From Maricaulis maris MCS10 (lineage in GTDB: Bacteria; Pseudomonadota; Alphaproteobacteria; Caulobacterales; Maricaulaceae), in NCBI RefSeq assembly GCF_000014745.1, contig NC_008347.1, positions 1,931,001-1,995,000 of the forward strand: DNA of 64,000 nt, written 5' to 3'. Numbering within the stretch: position 1 is the stretch's first letter; each line of letters begins with the position of its first letter. Of the stretch, positions 46,572 through 56,243 are shown in pieces. The position numbers and the translations under genes are program-made. The notes under the pieces were generated by a model that was not told the DNA's origin, did not search any database, and saw nothing but the letters and a program-made list of their open reading frames with translations.

Positions 46572-46730
46572 GGGGCGTCCCTCCTGGTGGCTTCATCCCT
46601 TGATGCAGGTCGCGGCCTGATCGGATGCATGATTGACCGGACGATAGGCACCCCGGACATGCCGGGCACTGTCCGGAACATGACAGGTCCGTAAGTTCGG
46701 CAAAATGCAGGGCGATTCTCGGCGAACCGA

Positions 46731-47912
46731 TCAGCCCGGCCAAAGCTCGAAAACCAGGGTGGCTATCGGCGTTCCGATCGCATAGCCCAGAACGCCGACC
46801 AATACGCCAGGCGTGACAAGATCCTTCCAACCTTTCGCGGCAGCCAGCGCAGGCGCGGTTGTCGCTCCCAAAATTGCGGCATTGGACGCCGTGATTAATT
46901 CCGGCAGTGACAAGCGAAGCACGCTGCCGACGCCGAACACAATCACCGCATGAACCGCCAACATGATCCCGATCAGCCCAAACAGGACTGGCGCCTGCTG
47001 GAGCAGAGAAATCACGTCCGCGCCCGCCGCAATCATGGCGAAGAACACAAAGCTCAAGGCAATTCCCATCTCATAGCCGCCACGAAGCCCACCAATTGTC
47101 TTTGGAAAGGCTGTGGCCGGAATGAGCGCCAGGACGGAAATGATAGCAAATTTCCACTTCCGGCCAGCGTCGTCCCAAATGGCGTCGAGCTGATCCGCCA
47201 GGGCCGAACCAATCGCGACGACAATCAACGCATAGGCAGCCGACAAACAAAGCGACGCCGCAGTGATTGGCCGGGCCTCCTCGACCTCGTCATCGCCCTC
47301 GCTATGATCGATAGGCTTGAAACGCTTGGCCAACCAAGCCCATCCAGGCATCAAGGCGAGCAGCGCCAGGAAGAAACCGGAATACAGATTGTCGACCGCT
47401 GTCATCGCCGAAGCCCAACTTGGGTCTGCGGCACCCAGACCGGTAGATGACATCAACGCACCGTAATTGACGGAGCCGCCGATATAGGTGGCCGTAAAGG
47501 CCCCTACCGCCGCAGCTTGCCGTGTGCCCAGCGTCGCCGCTTCGGTACCGGCCGCATAGTCCCCGATATCGATCAGCGAAAACGCGATGATCGCGCCGAC
47601 TACGGTTCCAACCGCAGCCAGCAGGAAGGCCCCCGCCATTCGCGTTGTCTCGAAAAAGATCTTCTTGAGGTCAGCCTTCATCAGGAAGAGCGGAATCAAT
47701 ACGGGAACGAAATAGGTCCAGACAAAATCATAGGCTGGCGCGGTGGACGGTATCAGGCCGATATTCGACGCAATGATCGCCAGAAAAATCGCCCAGACGG
47801 CACCGGTCAGCAGCGCGCCGATACGAGTTTTTTCAATCAGGAAGCCAGCCGCCGCAATGGCGAAAAGGCTCGCCATGACCGCCAAATGATTATCCGCTGA
47901 AATCAATGACAT
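46731..47912 (-). CDS. DUF819 family integral membrane protein
   Basis: About 393 residues from ATG 47912, preceded by GAGGGGAAG; an in-frame TTG at 47927 is less likely. Ten or more hydrophobic segments cover the whole length, with a charged loop HSEGDDEVEEARP near residue 205. Features such as TYIGGSVNYGALMSSTG, NLYSGFFLALLALMPGW and ASNAAILGATTAPALAAAKGW match the DUF819/YjcL family. It has inverted-repeat transporter-like architecture but no proven substrate. The gene is probably monocistronic. Confidence 0.8.
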   Translation of the reverse strand: MSLISADNHLAVMASLFAIAAAGFLIEKTRIGALLTGAVWAIFLAIIASNIGLIPSTAPAYDFVWTYFVPVLIPLFLMKADLKKIFFETTRMAGAFLLAAVGTVVGAIIAFSLIDIGDYAAGTEAATLGTRQAAAVGAFTATYIGGSVNYGALMSSTGLGAADPSWASAMTAVDNLYSGFFLALLALMPGWAWLAKRFKPIDHSEGDDEVEEARPITAASLCLSAAYALIVVAIGSALADQLDAIWDDAGRKWKFAIISVLALIPATAFPKTIGGLRGGYEMGIALSFVFFAMIAAGADVISLLQQAPVLFGLIGIMLAVHAVIVFGVGSVLRLSLPELITASNAAILGATTAPALAAAKGWKDLVTPGVLVGVLGYAIGTPIATLVFELWPG

Positions 47913-47972
47913 GAAACTTCCCCTCAATTATTGCCGCGAACCTACCCGTGCGATGATCGGCGCGCAAACAGG

Positions 47973-48578
47973 TCACCCCGCAAAGGCGGCCTCACGCGCC
48001 ATGGCGCGCTTGTAGGCCGGGCGTTCGACCAGCTGGCCGACATAGCCGGCGAACGGCTCGACCCGCTCGAGCAGGTTGAAATTCATCATGAAGTTCAGCG
48101 TCGACCCGATCATCAGGTCGGCGGCAGTGAACTTGTCACCGACCAGGAAATCGCGACCGTCCAGCGCATCCGCCAGTGTCGCCTTGACCGAAGCCAGGTC
48201 GCCCCAACCAGCCATCTGGCGCGGTGTCTCGCGTGACATGGCCTTGTCGATGAAGGACGGCTCGATCACCGATCCGGTGAAAAACAGCCATCGCAGATAG
48301 CTGCCGCGACCGGTTGCATCGATGGCGGGGGCCAGCCCCTTTTCCGGGTAGCGGTCGGCCAGCCAGGCGCAGATGGCCGGGCTTTCGGTAATCAGCTCAC
48401 CGCCGACATCGAGCGCTGGCACCTTGCGCATCGGATTGACCGCACCATAGGCCTCGGACTGGATGTCATCGCGGATATTGACGATGCGGACTTCGAAGGG
48501 TTCGCCGATCTCCTCCAGCATCCACAAAGCGTGAAAGCCGCGCGTTTTCGGGCAGTGATAGAGTGTCAGTTCGGTCAT
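47973..48578 (-). CDS. Glutathione S-transferase family protein
   Basis: The 201-residue protein has an N-terminal thioredoxin fold (LTLYHCPKTRGFHALWMLEE, then NPMRKVPALDVGGELITESPAI with the glutathione-binding ES pair). An all-alpha C-terminal domain contains LVGDKFTAADLMIGS. The active-site residue may be Ser, Cys or Thr in the CPKTRG turn. The substrate is unknown; it acts in the cytoplasm in conjugation or thiol reactions. Confidence 0.88.
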   Translation of the reverse strand: MTELTLYHCPKTRGFHALWMLEEIGEPFEVRIVNIRDDIQSEAYGAVNPMRKVPALDVGGELITESPAICAWLADRYPEKGLAPAIDATGRGSYLRWLFFTGSVIEPSFIDKAMSRETPRQMAGWGDLASVKATLADALDGRDFLVGDKFTAADLMIGSTLNFMMNFNLLERVEPFAGYVGQLVERPAYKRAMAREAAFAG

Positions 48579-48611
48579 GTCTGTCCTGCTCCCGGTCAGG
48601 CTATGCGAATG

Positions 48612-49010
48612 TCATCCGGCTTCCACACACGCGTCCGCCTCAATCTCGATCAGGAATTGCGGACCGATGAAGCGCGATATCTCGACCATGGTGGTTGCGG
48701 GCGGGTGATCGCGGAACACGTCACCATGGGCCCGGCCGAAGGCCTCCCAATGGTCGATATCGGTGACGAACATCCGCGTCCGCACGACATCGCTCATCGA
48801 AGCGCCGACTTCGGCCAGGGCCTTGGCGATGATGTCCAGGCAACGGCGCGCCTGGCCTTCCGGATCGCCGACCGCAAAGGGCTGACCGTCGTCGTCAAGC
48901 GACACCGTGCCGGTAACCCAGACCAGATCGCCACGCCGGATCGCGCGGCAATATCCGACCTGTTTTTCCCAGCTGGCGCCGGTAAAGCTGCGCTGCGTCC
49001 CCGTGCCCAT
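48612..49010 (-). CDS. RidA/YjgF family protein (enamine/imine deaminase-like)
   Basis: About 132 residues starting MGTGTQRSFTGASWEKQVG at ATG 49010. It has LVWVTGTVSLDDDG, the helix DIIAKALAEVGASMSDVVRTRMFVTD with the conserved Arg that binds the carboxylate, and the terminal FLIEIEADACV. RidA enzymes hydrolyse reactive 2-aminoacrylate-type enamines; subfamily activity varies. It lies four bases after the M20 amidohydrolase gene, so the two are cotranscribed and may act on related nitrogen compounds. Confidence 0.85.
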   Translation of the reverse strand: MGTGTQRSFTGASWEKQVGYCRAIRRGDLVWVTGTVSLDDDGQPFAVGDPEGQARRCLDIIAKALAEVGASMSDVVRTRMFVTDIDHWEAFGRAHGDVFRDHPPATTMVEISRFIGPQFLIEIEADACVEAG

Positions 49011-49014
49011 GACC

Positions 49015-50376
49015 CTATTCAGAGCCACTCGGCGCGAGAATGTCGAGCGCGACCGCGGCCATCGCCTCGGTGGCCTGCGTGATCGAACCTTCCGGGTCGT
49101 CCGGCGCAAAGAAGGGCGAGTGGTTGGACGGCGGAACCAGACCACGGGCAGTGTAATCGTCCAGCGTTGCCTGGGTCGTGCCGCCGACCCAGAACATGAA
49201 GGTCGGGATATTGTGCTCGGTGCGATGATAGCGCGAGAAATCCTCGCCGCCCATCACAGGCGAGGCCTCGACGACGGCCTCGGCGCCGAATCGGCCGCGC
49301 ATGGTTTCAACGGCGCGGGCCGCCAGATCCGGATTGTTGAACAGGGCCGGCGTGTAGGTCTCCTCGATCTCGACGCGCGGATATTCCTCCGGTGTCAAAC
49401 CGTAGGAGGCCGCCTGGTTCGCCGCGATGCGCTGGATCCCGGTGAGGAGCTGCTCACGCACCTCGTCGGTATAGGAACGGACTGTCAGCTGCAGGTGTGC
49501 ACCGTCGGAGATGATGTTGTGCTTGGTGCCGGCATTGAAGGCACCGACCGTCACAACGGCCGGTTCGAGCGGGGAGACTTCCCGCGAGACCAGGGACTGC
49601 AACGACACGACAATCTGCGAGGCCAGATAGATCGGATCCTTCGTGGTGTGCGGATAGGCACCGTGGCCACCACGTCCCTGCACATGGATGTCGACCGAAT
49701 CGACATTGGCCATGGCAAAGCCCGGCACATAGGTGATGGTGCCGGTCGGGATGGCAGAGAAGGTGTGGAAGGAGACATTGAAGTCGGGCAGCGGAAAGCG
49801 TTCGAACAGGCCGTCCTCGATCATTGCCACGGCGCCCTCGCCCAACTCCTCGGCCGGCTGGCCGATCAGCACCAGTGTGCCGGACCACTCATCGGTCCGC
49901 TCGACCAGCTGACGTGCGGCACCCACCAGGGCGGTCATGTGGGTATCGTGCGCGCAGGCATGCATGACCGGGTTCTCGACACCGCGAAGATCCGTTCCGG
50001 TAACCTGGGAGGCGTAGTCCAGCCCGGTCTGTTCGGGCACGGGCAGACCATCCATGTCGGCGCGCAGCATGAGGGTTGGCCCGTCGCCATTCTCCATCAC
50101 GGCAACAATGCCGGTCTGGCCGACGCCTTCTGTCACCTCGAAACCCAATGTCCTCAGCTCGCTGGCGAGGCGGGCGGCCGTTTCGACCTCCCGGAAGGAC
50201 AGTTCCGGATTGGCATGGAAGTGCTGGTAGAGATCTTCCAGGTGGGTTTCATAGTCGGCAGCGATCGCGGTGCGCAGGGCGTCATCACCCGCCACGTCCT
50301 GGTATGCCAGCGCAGCAGGCTGAGCAGACAGGGTGAGCGCAAGAGCGGCGGCGGCCGTCATCAATTGGCGTTTCAT
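49015..50376 (-). CDS. Exported M20-family amidohydrolase
   Basis: About 453 residues from ATG 50376, preceded by GAGGGGAA. An N-terminal signal peptide ends near ALAYQ. The M20D-type metal centre is visible: HACAHDTHM, PAEELGEGA with the catalytic Glu pair, HVQGRGGHGAYPHTTKDP in the dimerisation lid region, and VMGGEDFSRY. It cleaves N-acyl or peptide bonds of amino-acid conjugates, with two metal ions. It probably acts in the periplasm, given the signal. It is followed by RidA. Confidence 0.88.
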   Translation of the reverse strand: MKRQLMTAAAALALTLSAQPAALAYQDVAGDDALRTAIAADYETHLEDLYQHFHANPELSFREVETAARLASELRTLGFEVTEGVGQTGIVAVMENGDGPTLMLRADMDGLPVPEQTGLDYASQVTGTDLRGVENPVMHACAHDTHMTALVGAARQLVERTDEWSGTLVLIGQPAEELGEGAVAMIEDGLFERFPLPDFNVSFHTFSAIPTGTITYVPGFAMANVDSVDIHVQGRGGHGAYPHTTKDPIYLASQIVVSLQSLVSREVSPLEPAVVTVGAFNAGTKHNIISDGAHLQLTVRSYTDEVREQLLTGIQRIAANQAASYGLTPEEYPRVEIEETYTPALFNNPDLAARAVETMRGRFGAEAVVEASPVMGGEDFSRYHRTEHNIPTFMFWVGGTTQATLDDYTARGLVPPSNHSPFFAPDDPEGSITQATEAMAAVALDILAPSGSE

Positions 50377-50543
50377 GATCGAGTTCCCCTCATTGAGTTG
50401 ACGCCATTCGACCCAGCTCGCGAGCAAAGGTCAATGGATACCCGCTCCGGCGCCAGACGGGGGACGGCGATATCCACAATCCCGTACGCCTGACGGCAGC
50501 GCAGCCTTGCCTCTGTCGTGCGCCAGACCGTCTACTGTCCGGC

Positions 50544-51473
50544 ATGACAGACACCGTTCTCTCCCTGCAGGGCGTGACCCTGCGCTACGGCAAACTGACC
50601 GCGCTCGATGCCGTCGACCTGGCGATTCCCGCCGGTGCGATCTATGGCTTTCTTGGCCCGAACGGGGCGGGCAAGACGACCGCGATCCGCTGCGCCATGG
50701 GACTTCTGACGCCGCAGTCCGGGCGTGTGCTGATCGACGGTCATGATCTCAGGCAAAGTCGCCGCAAGGCGCTAGCGAGTGTTGGCGCCGTGATTGAGAC
50801 ACCGGCGCTGTTTCCCAATCTGACCGGTCGGGAAAATCTCGACATCACACGGCGCATGCTCGATGCCCCGCCTGCCCTGATCGACCGGGCGCTGGAGCTG
50901 GTCGACATGCGCGACGCGGCCGATCGCCGGGTTGGCCAATACTCACTGGGCATGAAACAGCGCATGGGTCTGGCTCGCGCGCTTCTCGCCGAGCCTCGCC
51001 TCTTGATCCTGGATGAACCGACCAACGGGCTCGACCCGGCCGGAATTCGCGACATGCGCGCCCTTATCCGCGCCCTGCCCGAACGGACAGGCGCCACCAT
51101 TTTCATGTCGAGCCACTTGCTGTCGGAAGTCGAACAACTGGCCAGCCATGTCGGCCTTCTGCAGCAAGGGCGCGTCGTCTTTGACGGCACTCTTGCTGCC
51201 CTGTCCGAACAACAGGCCCCCCGCCTGCTGGTCACCGCCACTCCCGCCGACACGGCACACGAGGTGATGACCGCGAGCGGCTTTGCCGGCGTCATCCGCG
51301 ACAAGGACCAATTCACCCTGACCGACCCGGAAGCGATCACCGCCGAGCGGGTCGCCGCGCTCAATGCGGCGCTGCACGCTGCTGGATGCCAGGTCAGCCA
51401 ACTGACCCTCGACCGTGCCGACCTGGAGACGACCTTCATGACCCTCACCGGCCACGGGGAGGCCCGGACATGA
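50544..51473 (+). CDS. ABC transporter ATP-binding protein
   Basis: The 309-residue ATPase has Walker A GPNGAGKTT (about residues 38-46), signature YSLGMKQRMGLARAL, Walker B LLILDEPTNGLDP and an H-loop in MSSHLLSEVE. The C-terminal part (about 215-309) resembles the accessory domain of bacitracin/multidrug-type exporters. It overlaps the permease gene by four bases (ATGA), giving a one-ATPase, one-permease exporter. It is divergent from the amidohydrolase; the 167-base gap presumably holds both promoters. Confidence 0.93.
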   Translation: MTDTVLSLQGVTLRYGKLTALDAVDLAIPAGAIYGFLGPNGAGKTTAIRCAMGLLTPQSGRVLIDGHDLRQSRRKALASVGAVIETPALFPNLTGRENLDITRRMLDAPPALIDRALELVDMRDAADRRVGQYSLGMKQRMGLARALLAEPRLLILDEPTNGLDPAGIRDMRALIRALPERTGATIFMSSHLLSEVEQLASHVGLLQQGRVVFDGTLAALSEQQAPRLLVTATPADTAHEVMTASGFAGVIRDKDQFTLTDPEAITAERVAALNAALHAAGCQVSQLTLDRADLETTFMTLTGHGEART

Positions 51474-52195
51474 TCAATATCCTGATAGCCGAAGCCACCA
51501 AATTGCGTCGCTCGCTGGTGCTGCTGGTCGCGGCCACCCCACCGGTCATGGTCTTCGCCCTGGGCGTGCTTGTCGTGGCCAGCGGCAATGCGCCGGAAAA
51601 CTGGGCCATGCACACCATGGCCGGCTCGGCCATCTGGGCCTTTTTCCTGCTGCCGATGAGCGTCATCGGTATCACCGCCCTGATCGCACAACTGGAACAC
51701 GGCCCGGGCACCTGGTCGCACACGCTGGCGCTGCCGGTCCCGCGCTGGCAGGTCTTCCTCGCCAAGGCACTGGTCAGCCTCGGCTTGATGGCGATTGTGT
51801 CCGCTGCCGTCGCCGCGGCCGGCTATGCCAGCGCCATGATCGGCCTGCAATTGGGCGAGGATGCCGTGATGGAAGGCGGGTTCGACCCGGCCCTCGCCTT
51901 CGAGCTCTACGGCAAGATGTTCATTGCCGGACTTCTGGTGATGGCGATCCAGTGGACGATGGCGATGCGGTTTCGCAGCTTTGCCGCGCCGGTCTCGGTC
52001 GGCATCGGCGGGACTTTCGTGGCCGTGGCCGCGACAAGCGCCGAGAAGGGCCTCTATTTCCCCTGGCTGATGCCGGTCAATGTGCTGGCCTCGGAGAGCG
52101 GACGCGGAGACCTCGCCATCCTGATGGGCGGGATTGGCGGCGTGATCGTCTTCGCCCTCGCCATTGTCTGGCTCAGCCGTCGCGACTGGGGCTGA
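51470..52195 (+). CDS. ABC transporter permease (ABC-2 type)
   Basis: About 241 residues from ATG 51470, six hydrophobic segments, starting MINILIAEATKLRRSL. The architecture with the early KLRRS helix and paired hydrophobic spans resembles ABC-2/bacitracin-exporter permeases that work with the preceding ATPase. The substrate cannot be told. Confidence 0.8.
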   Translation: MINILIAEATKLRRSLVLLVAATPPVMVFALGVLVVASGNAPENWAMHTMAGSAIWAFFLLPMSVIGITALIAQLEHGPGTWSHTLALPVPRWQVFLAKALVSLGLMAIVSAAVAAAGYASAMIGLQLGEDAVMEGGFDPALAFELYGKMFIAGLLVMAIQWTMAMRFRSFAAPVSVGIGGTFVAVAATSAEKGLYFPWLMPVNVLASESGRGDLAILMGGIGGVIVFALAIVWLSRRDWG

Positions 52196-52495
52196 TCAGA
52201 CCGGTTTCGCCTTGAAGTGACGGATGTCTTCCTGGGCGGCCAGGCAGGCCGGACGCAATTGTTCAGCCTGCGGGAAGTCATGGATGCGGGCCCACAGCGT
52301 GTCTTTCAGCGCCGCCGGATAGGCCTTGAACCGCCGCGCCGCATGGCCGATGGCCAGAATGCCGGCATTGACCATCCACGGGTCATTGGCAGTCGACGCA
52401 AATTCGAGCGGCGCGGCCAGCGCGTCCAGGTCTTCACAATCCATCGCGATCTTCACAATGTCGGCAGGGGCGTAGCGGGTCGGCAATTCAATCAT
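52196..52495 (-). CDS. Small uncharacterised protein
   Basis: The 99-residue protein starts MIELPTRYAPADIVKIAMDC. It is mainly helical by sequence feel, with no membrane segment, signal or known motif. Its first 8 bases overlap the end of the cyclophilin gene, so it is likely cotranscribed with it. It ends one base after the convergent ABC permease stop. No function is assigned. Confidence 0.6.
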   Translation of the reverse strand: MIELPTRYAPADIVKIAMDCEDLDALAAPLEFASTANDPWMVNAGILAIGHAARRFKAYPAALKDTLWARIHDFPQAEQLRPACLAAQEDIRHFKAKPV

Positions 52496-53438
52496 CCAGT
52501 TGCGTTTGAGCGATGCGCACCGGGCCGGGCAAGTGACAGGCCTCGATCACCGGCGGTGGCGTTTCGAAAAAGAAGTCATGCGTCCGGTTGCGGCGGCCTT
52601 CCTTGGCGTCGTGAAAGGCCTGACCGTCCGTTCGCATGACCTCATAAGCCGGTCTGTCATCCTCGGGAAGGTCCGAGGCGATCCTTGCTGACACAATGAT
52701 GTCACGAGCTCCCGTGTCGGCGATCACACCGGAATTCACCGCCGGGTCGCCGCGGCGCAACGCCTGGACATGCTCCATCCCGTCAATCACCCGGCCAAAG
52801 ACCGTCATGATGCGGTCGAGATGGCGGGGTCCCTGCCCGATCACGATGTAAAATTCCACGTCGCCGCTGTCGGGATCATTGTCGCGGGCCATGGCCACCG
52901 TGCCGGGACAATGGATCGGCCAGACTTCATCACCCGCCTCATTCGTGGCGGCCGGGAAACCGGCGACATGACCAACTTGCGGTGCGTAGAGGTCGTCATC
53001 GATCATGGGCGTGAAGGTCACCGACGAAGCCGCGACCGTGAATTCACCGGCCAGCGTCGGGTATTGCGGCAGCTCGACCGAGTCCGCTTCCTCACCGCGC
53101 CCGCCCTGGGCAACGAAACCATCGATCACGCGATAGAAGCTGCGCCCGTCGAAGAAGCCGTCGCGAGCGGCCTGGCGCATGCGATTGGCGTGGTTGGGCG
53201 CGACCCAGTCGGCAAGCTCGATGGCGATGAGGCCGTCCCCGACTTCAAGCAGAAGGAGGTCAGCAGGATTAACCGGGCGCCAGTCGGGAATGCCGGTGAA
53301 ATCGGGGATCTCGGTCTGAACCGGCACGATGCTGCCGGCATCAAAATACTCCACGATACCATCAACCTGCTCGGATGTCGTGCTGTCACACGCCGTACAG
53401 GCTACGAGGCAGGCCATTACCGAAACCATCAGCTTCAT
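52488..53438 (-). CDS. Cyclophilin-type peptidyl-prolyl isomerase, probable lipoprotein
   Basis: About 316 residues from ATG 53438; an in-frame GTG three codons upstream is possible. The N-terminus has a lipobox-like LVAC, so the protein is probably lipid-anchored. The cyclophilin-like core (about residues 65-235) has DGRSFYRVIDGFVAQGG, the pattern TVAMARDNDPDSGDVEFYIV and DRIMTVFGRVIDGMEHVQAL, with the catalytic Arg in FYRVIDGFVAQGG. A C-terminal extension of about 80 residues is unassigned. It likely assists folding of envelope proteins. Confidence 0.85.
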   Translation of the reverse strand: MKLMVSVMACLVACTACDSTTSEQVDGIVEYFDAGSIVPVQTEIPDFTGIPDWRPVNPADLLLLEVGDGLIAIELADWVAPNHANRMRQAARDGFFDGRSFYRVIDGFVAQGGRGEEADSVELPQYPTLAGEFTVAASSVTFTPMIDDDLYAPQVGHVAGFPAATNEAGDEVWPIHCPGTVAMARDNDPDSGDVEFYIVIGQGPRHLDRIMTVFGRVIDGMEHVQALRRGDPAVNSGVIADTGARDIIVSARIASDLPEDDRPAYEVMRTDGQAFHDAKEGRRNRTHDFFFETPPPVIEACHLPGPVRIAQTQLDD

Positions 53439-53497
53439 CGCGTCCACCGAGGGCGCAAACGCGCCCTCTCCCTCATTGTTTTCTTGTCAGCCAGTGG

Positions 53498-53579
53498 GCC
53501 TCGGTCCATCCGGTTCGTCAAGGCCACCTTCGGTGCCGCGAAGCGGGCTGGCGCCTTGACGAACCGGATGGACCGAGGC
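53498..53579. repeat. Perfect 27-bp inverted repeat, 28-base spacer
   Basis: The arms 53498-53524 and 53553-53579 are exact reverse complements (27 bp), beginning GCCTCGGTCCATCCGGTTCG. They lie between the metG stop and the cyclophilin start. There is no U-tract, so it is not a standard intrinsic terminator. It resembles a small mobile or REP-like palindrome but no transposase is nearby. Confidence 0.85.
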
Positions 53580-53643
53580 GAAGTCCCGGCAAGACATCAA
53601 TGGACTTTTCCGCCTGCAGCAGGCGAATAGGGACCACGGTCAC

Positions 53644-55362
53644 CTAAGCTTCCGGCGCGCCGCCAAAACGCTCGGTCCATTCCGCGACCTGGGCATCTTC
53701 GATCTTGGCAAAGAGAACGGCCGGCGGCGTGATCGCCATGCCATGTGGCAAGGCGTCAAGCAGCGCGCTGGCCGGGCCGTCGAATTCCCAGCTGCGGCGG
53801 TCGTCCGGCACACCGAGCGCGTCAAGAATCTTGCTCGCCGCTTCCGGGATGAAAGGCTGGGCGAGAATGCCGAACAGGGCGACCAGATTGAGCCCGGTCC
53901 GCACCCCGACTGCGGCCGCATCGACGTCCGACTTGTACTTCACCCAAGGCTCGGCCTTGGTGAGATACTCATTGCCGGCAGCCCAGATGGCGCGGACTTC
54001 GGCAGCCGCCTTGCGGAACTCCATTGCTTCCATATTGGCGACGAGCGCCGGCAGGCGCTGGTCCAGCTCGGCGGCCATCCAGGCCTCGTTTTCGCCGGGC
54101 GTTCCCGCCGACGGTAGCGTGCCGTCAAATTTGGAGACGGTGTATTTGGTGATCCGGTTGACGAAATTGCCCAGCACATTGGCGAGGTCCGAATTGATCA
54201 GCCCCTGGAAATGCTCCCAGGTGAAAGCCGCGTCCGAGCCTTCCGGCGCGTTCGCGGTGAGATACCAGCGCCAGTAGTCGCCCGGCAGAATGTCGAGCGC
54301 CTGGTCCATGAAAACGCCGCGCTTTTCCGAGGTCGAAAACTTGCCGCCATACCAGGTCAGCCAGTTGAAGGCCTTCAGCTTGTCGACCGTCTTCCAGGGT
54401 TCTTCCGAGCCAAGGATGGTGGCCGGGAAGGAAACGGTGTGGAAGGCGACATTGTCCTTGCCCATGAACTGGACATAGGTGACGTCGTCGGCGCCCTTGT
54501 CGGTGCGCCACCAGCTCTCCCAGTCACCGCCGCCGGCTTCGGCCCACTCGACAGTGGCGCCGATATAGCCGATCGGCGCATCGAACCAGACATAGAAGAC
54601 CTTGCCTTCGAAGCCCTCACGCGGGGTGCCGTCCTGCGCCACCGGCACGCCCCATTTCAGGTCGCGCGTGATCGAACGGTCGCGTAGTCCCTCATCGAGC
54701 CATTTATAGGCGATCGACTTGGCCAGGCTCGGCCATTCAGTCGAGGCATCGACCCAGTCGCGGATCTTTGTTTCCATCTGCGTCTGCACCAGGTGCAGGT
54801 GCTTGGTCTCACGCACTTCCAGATTCTTGGATCCGGAGATTTTGGAATAAGGCTCCTTCAGATCGGTCGGCTCGAGCAGGCGCCCGCAATTGTCGCACTG
54901 GTCGCCGCGCGCGCGCTCGAAGCCGCAATGCGGGCACGTCCCCTCGACATAGCGATCCGGCAGGAAACGATCATCATCGATCGAGAAAACCTGCTCCTCG
55001 ACCCGCTCGGCAATCAGCCCCTTCTCTTCCAGCACCTGGGCAAAATGCTGGGTCAGGCGGATATTGGGCGCGTTCGAGGTGCGACCGAAATAATCATAGC
55101 TCAGCGAAAACCCTTCACCGGAGCGCTTCTGGATATCGTGCTGCTCGTCGCAATAGGCGCGCACATCCATGCCCGCCGCATCGGCCGCCAGCTCGGCCGG
55201 CGTACCGTGCTCGTCCGTGGCACAGACATAGAGCACGTCATGGCCACGCAGGCGCTGAAAGCGCGCATAGACATCAGCCGGCAGCATCGACCCGGCCAGA
55301 TTGCCCAGATGCTTGACGCCATTGATGTAGGGCAGAGCGCTGGTGATCAGTATACGGGCCAT
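53644..55362 (-). CDS. metG: Methionyl-tRNA synthetase
   Basis: The 572-residue class I synthetase has the HIGH-type site [19 protein letters not shown], the knuckle [18 protein letters not shown] (Cys4 zinc site, about residues 142-160) and the KMSKS-type loop KFSTSEKRG. An anticodon-binding helical domain follows. No C-terminal tRNA-binding EMAP-like domain is present, so it is the shorter form common in alphaproteobacteria. It charges tRNA-Met. Confidence 0.97.
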   Translation of the reverse strand: MARILITSALPYINGVKHLGNLAGSMLPADVYARFQRLRGHDVLYVCATDEHGTPAELAADAAGMDVRAYCDEQHDIQKRSGEGFSLSYDYFGRTSNAPNIRLTQHFAQVLEEKGLIAERVEEQVFSIDDDRFLPDRYVEGTCPHCGFERARGDQCDNCGRLLEPTDLKEPYSKISGSKNLEVRETKHLHLVQTQMETKIRDWVDASTEWPSLAKSIAYKWLDEGLRDRSITRDLKWGVPVAQDGTPREGFEGKVFYVWFDAPIGYIGATVEWAEAGGGDWESWWRTDKGADDVTYVQFMGKDNVAFHTVSFPATILGSEEPWKTVDKLKAFNWLTWYGGKFSTSEKRGVFMDQALDILPGDYWRWYLTANAPEGSDAAFTWEHFQGLINSDLANVLGNFVNRITKYTVSKFDGTLPSAGTPGENEAWMAAELDQRLPALVANMEAMEFRKAAAEVRAIWAAGNEYLTKAEPWVKYKSDVDAAAVGVRTGLNLVALFGILAQPFIPEAASKILDALGVPDDRRSWEFDGPASALLDALPHGMAITPPAVLFAKIEDAQVAEWTERFGGAPEA

Positions 55363-55481
55363 AATCGGAATTCTTCTCTTGCGCGGATTTCGGAGTAATG
55401 TGTTCGCGTGAAAGGCGAGTCTTCAAGGCATCGCCTTGCAGGGCGAGACATACAAGCCCTGCCTTGGGGAGGAAACAGGAA

Positions 55482-55916
55482 ATGCCGCGAATTTTGGGAT
55501 TGAATCCGCTTGCCGTGCTGGTGGCCGGATTTGCGTTGTGGATGGTTGGATTTGTTTTCTATGGGGTCCTTTTCGCCCAGTTGTGGATCGGTCTTTGGGG
55601 CTTCACCGATGCCGACCTGGCGGCGGCCGAGGCCGTGGCCGGCCCGGCCATGGCAGCAGGCTTCGCGCTGTCGATCATATTTGCCGGTTTCCTCAGTTAC
55701 GCGCTGAAAGCGCTCAAGGCGGACGGCATGACGAGTGCGGTCAAATGGGCGCTCTTCCTGTGGGCCGGCTTCGTGGTCACAACCATGGCCTATGACATCA
55801 TCTATGCCCTGCAACCCATCATGCTTCTGTTGCTGGACGCCTCACACAACCTGGTCGGCTTTATCGTCATGGCCCTCATCCTGACCGCCCTGGACAAGGT
55901 CGCCGTCAAGGACTGA
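55482..55916 (+). CDS. DUF1761 family membrane protein
   Basis: About 144 residues from ATG 55482, with GGGGAGGAAACAGGAA directly upstream. Four hydrophobic segments cover most of the length (NPLAVLVAGFALWMVGFVFYG onwards). The pattern is that of DUF1761 small membrane proteins of unknown function. It is divergent from metG. Confidence 0.75.
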   Translation: MPRILGLNPLAVLVAGFALWMVGFVFYGVLFAQLWIGLWGFTDADLAAAEAVAGPAMAAGFALSIIFAGFLSYALKALKADGMTSAVKWALFLWAGFVVTTMAYDIIYALQPIMLLLLDASHNLVGFIVMALILTALDKVAVKD

Positions 55917-55959
55917 CCAGCCCAACCGACATTGAGGCGGGCGCAATTGCAGCAAACAC

Positions 55960-55988
55960 TTGTCGCAACGCGCCCGCCCGCGTATCAG
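55960..55988 (+). promoter_or_regulatory. Promoter candidate for tRNA-Thr
   Basis: TTGTCG (55960-55965), a 17-base spacer and TATCAG (55983-55988) would start transcription about 7 bases before the tRNA. Confidence 0.55.
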
Positions 55989-56001
55989 ACCGTTTCTGGA
56001 T

Positions 56002-56077
56002 GCCGGCTTAGCTCAGCTGGTAGAGCACCTGATTTGTAATCAGGGGGTCGGGGGTTCGAGTCCCTCAGCCGGCACCA
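56002..56077 (+). tRNA. tRNA-Thr (anticodon TGT)
   Basis: The 76-base cloverleaf has perfect acceptor stem GCCGGCT/AGCCGGC, D arm GCTC/GAGC, anticodon loop TTTGTAA with anticodon TGT, T loop TTCGAGT and encoded CCA. It precedes the SOS cassette but is probably independent. Confidence 0.97.
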
Positions 56078-56208
56078 GGATTTTCACTTACATCATCTCG
56101 CCTGCGCCAGGGGCCTTGCCCGGTACAGCCTCGGCGCTGCCGTCATGGCCCGTGTCGAGCGGCAGACAGAAGGTCGTCTTGCGTCCTGTCACCCGGCGAT
56201 AGCGTCGC

Positions 56209-56243
56209 TTGACTCCCTCATTTTGTGAGAACAAAATGAGAAC
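56209..56243 (+). promoter_or_regulatory. SOS (LexA) promoter of imuA-imuB-dnaE2
   Basis: The direct repeat GAAC-N7-GAAC (56229-56243) is the known alphaproteobacterial LexA box. It overlaps the -10 CAAAAT (56232-56237), which sits 17 bases after -35 TTGACT (56209-56214). The predicted start of transcription, 6-7 bases later, coincides with the ATG at 56244. LexA binding would block the -10. Confidence 0.85.
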
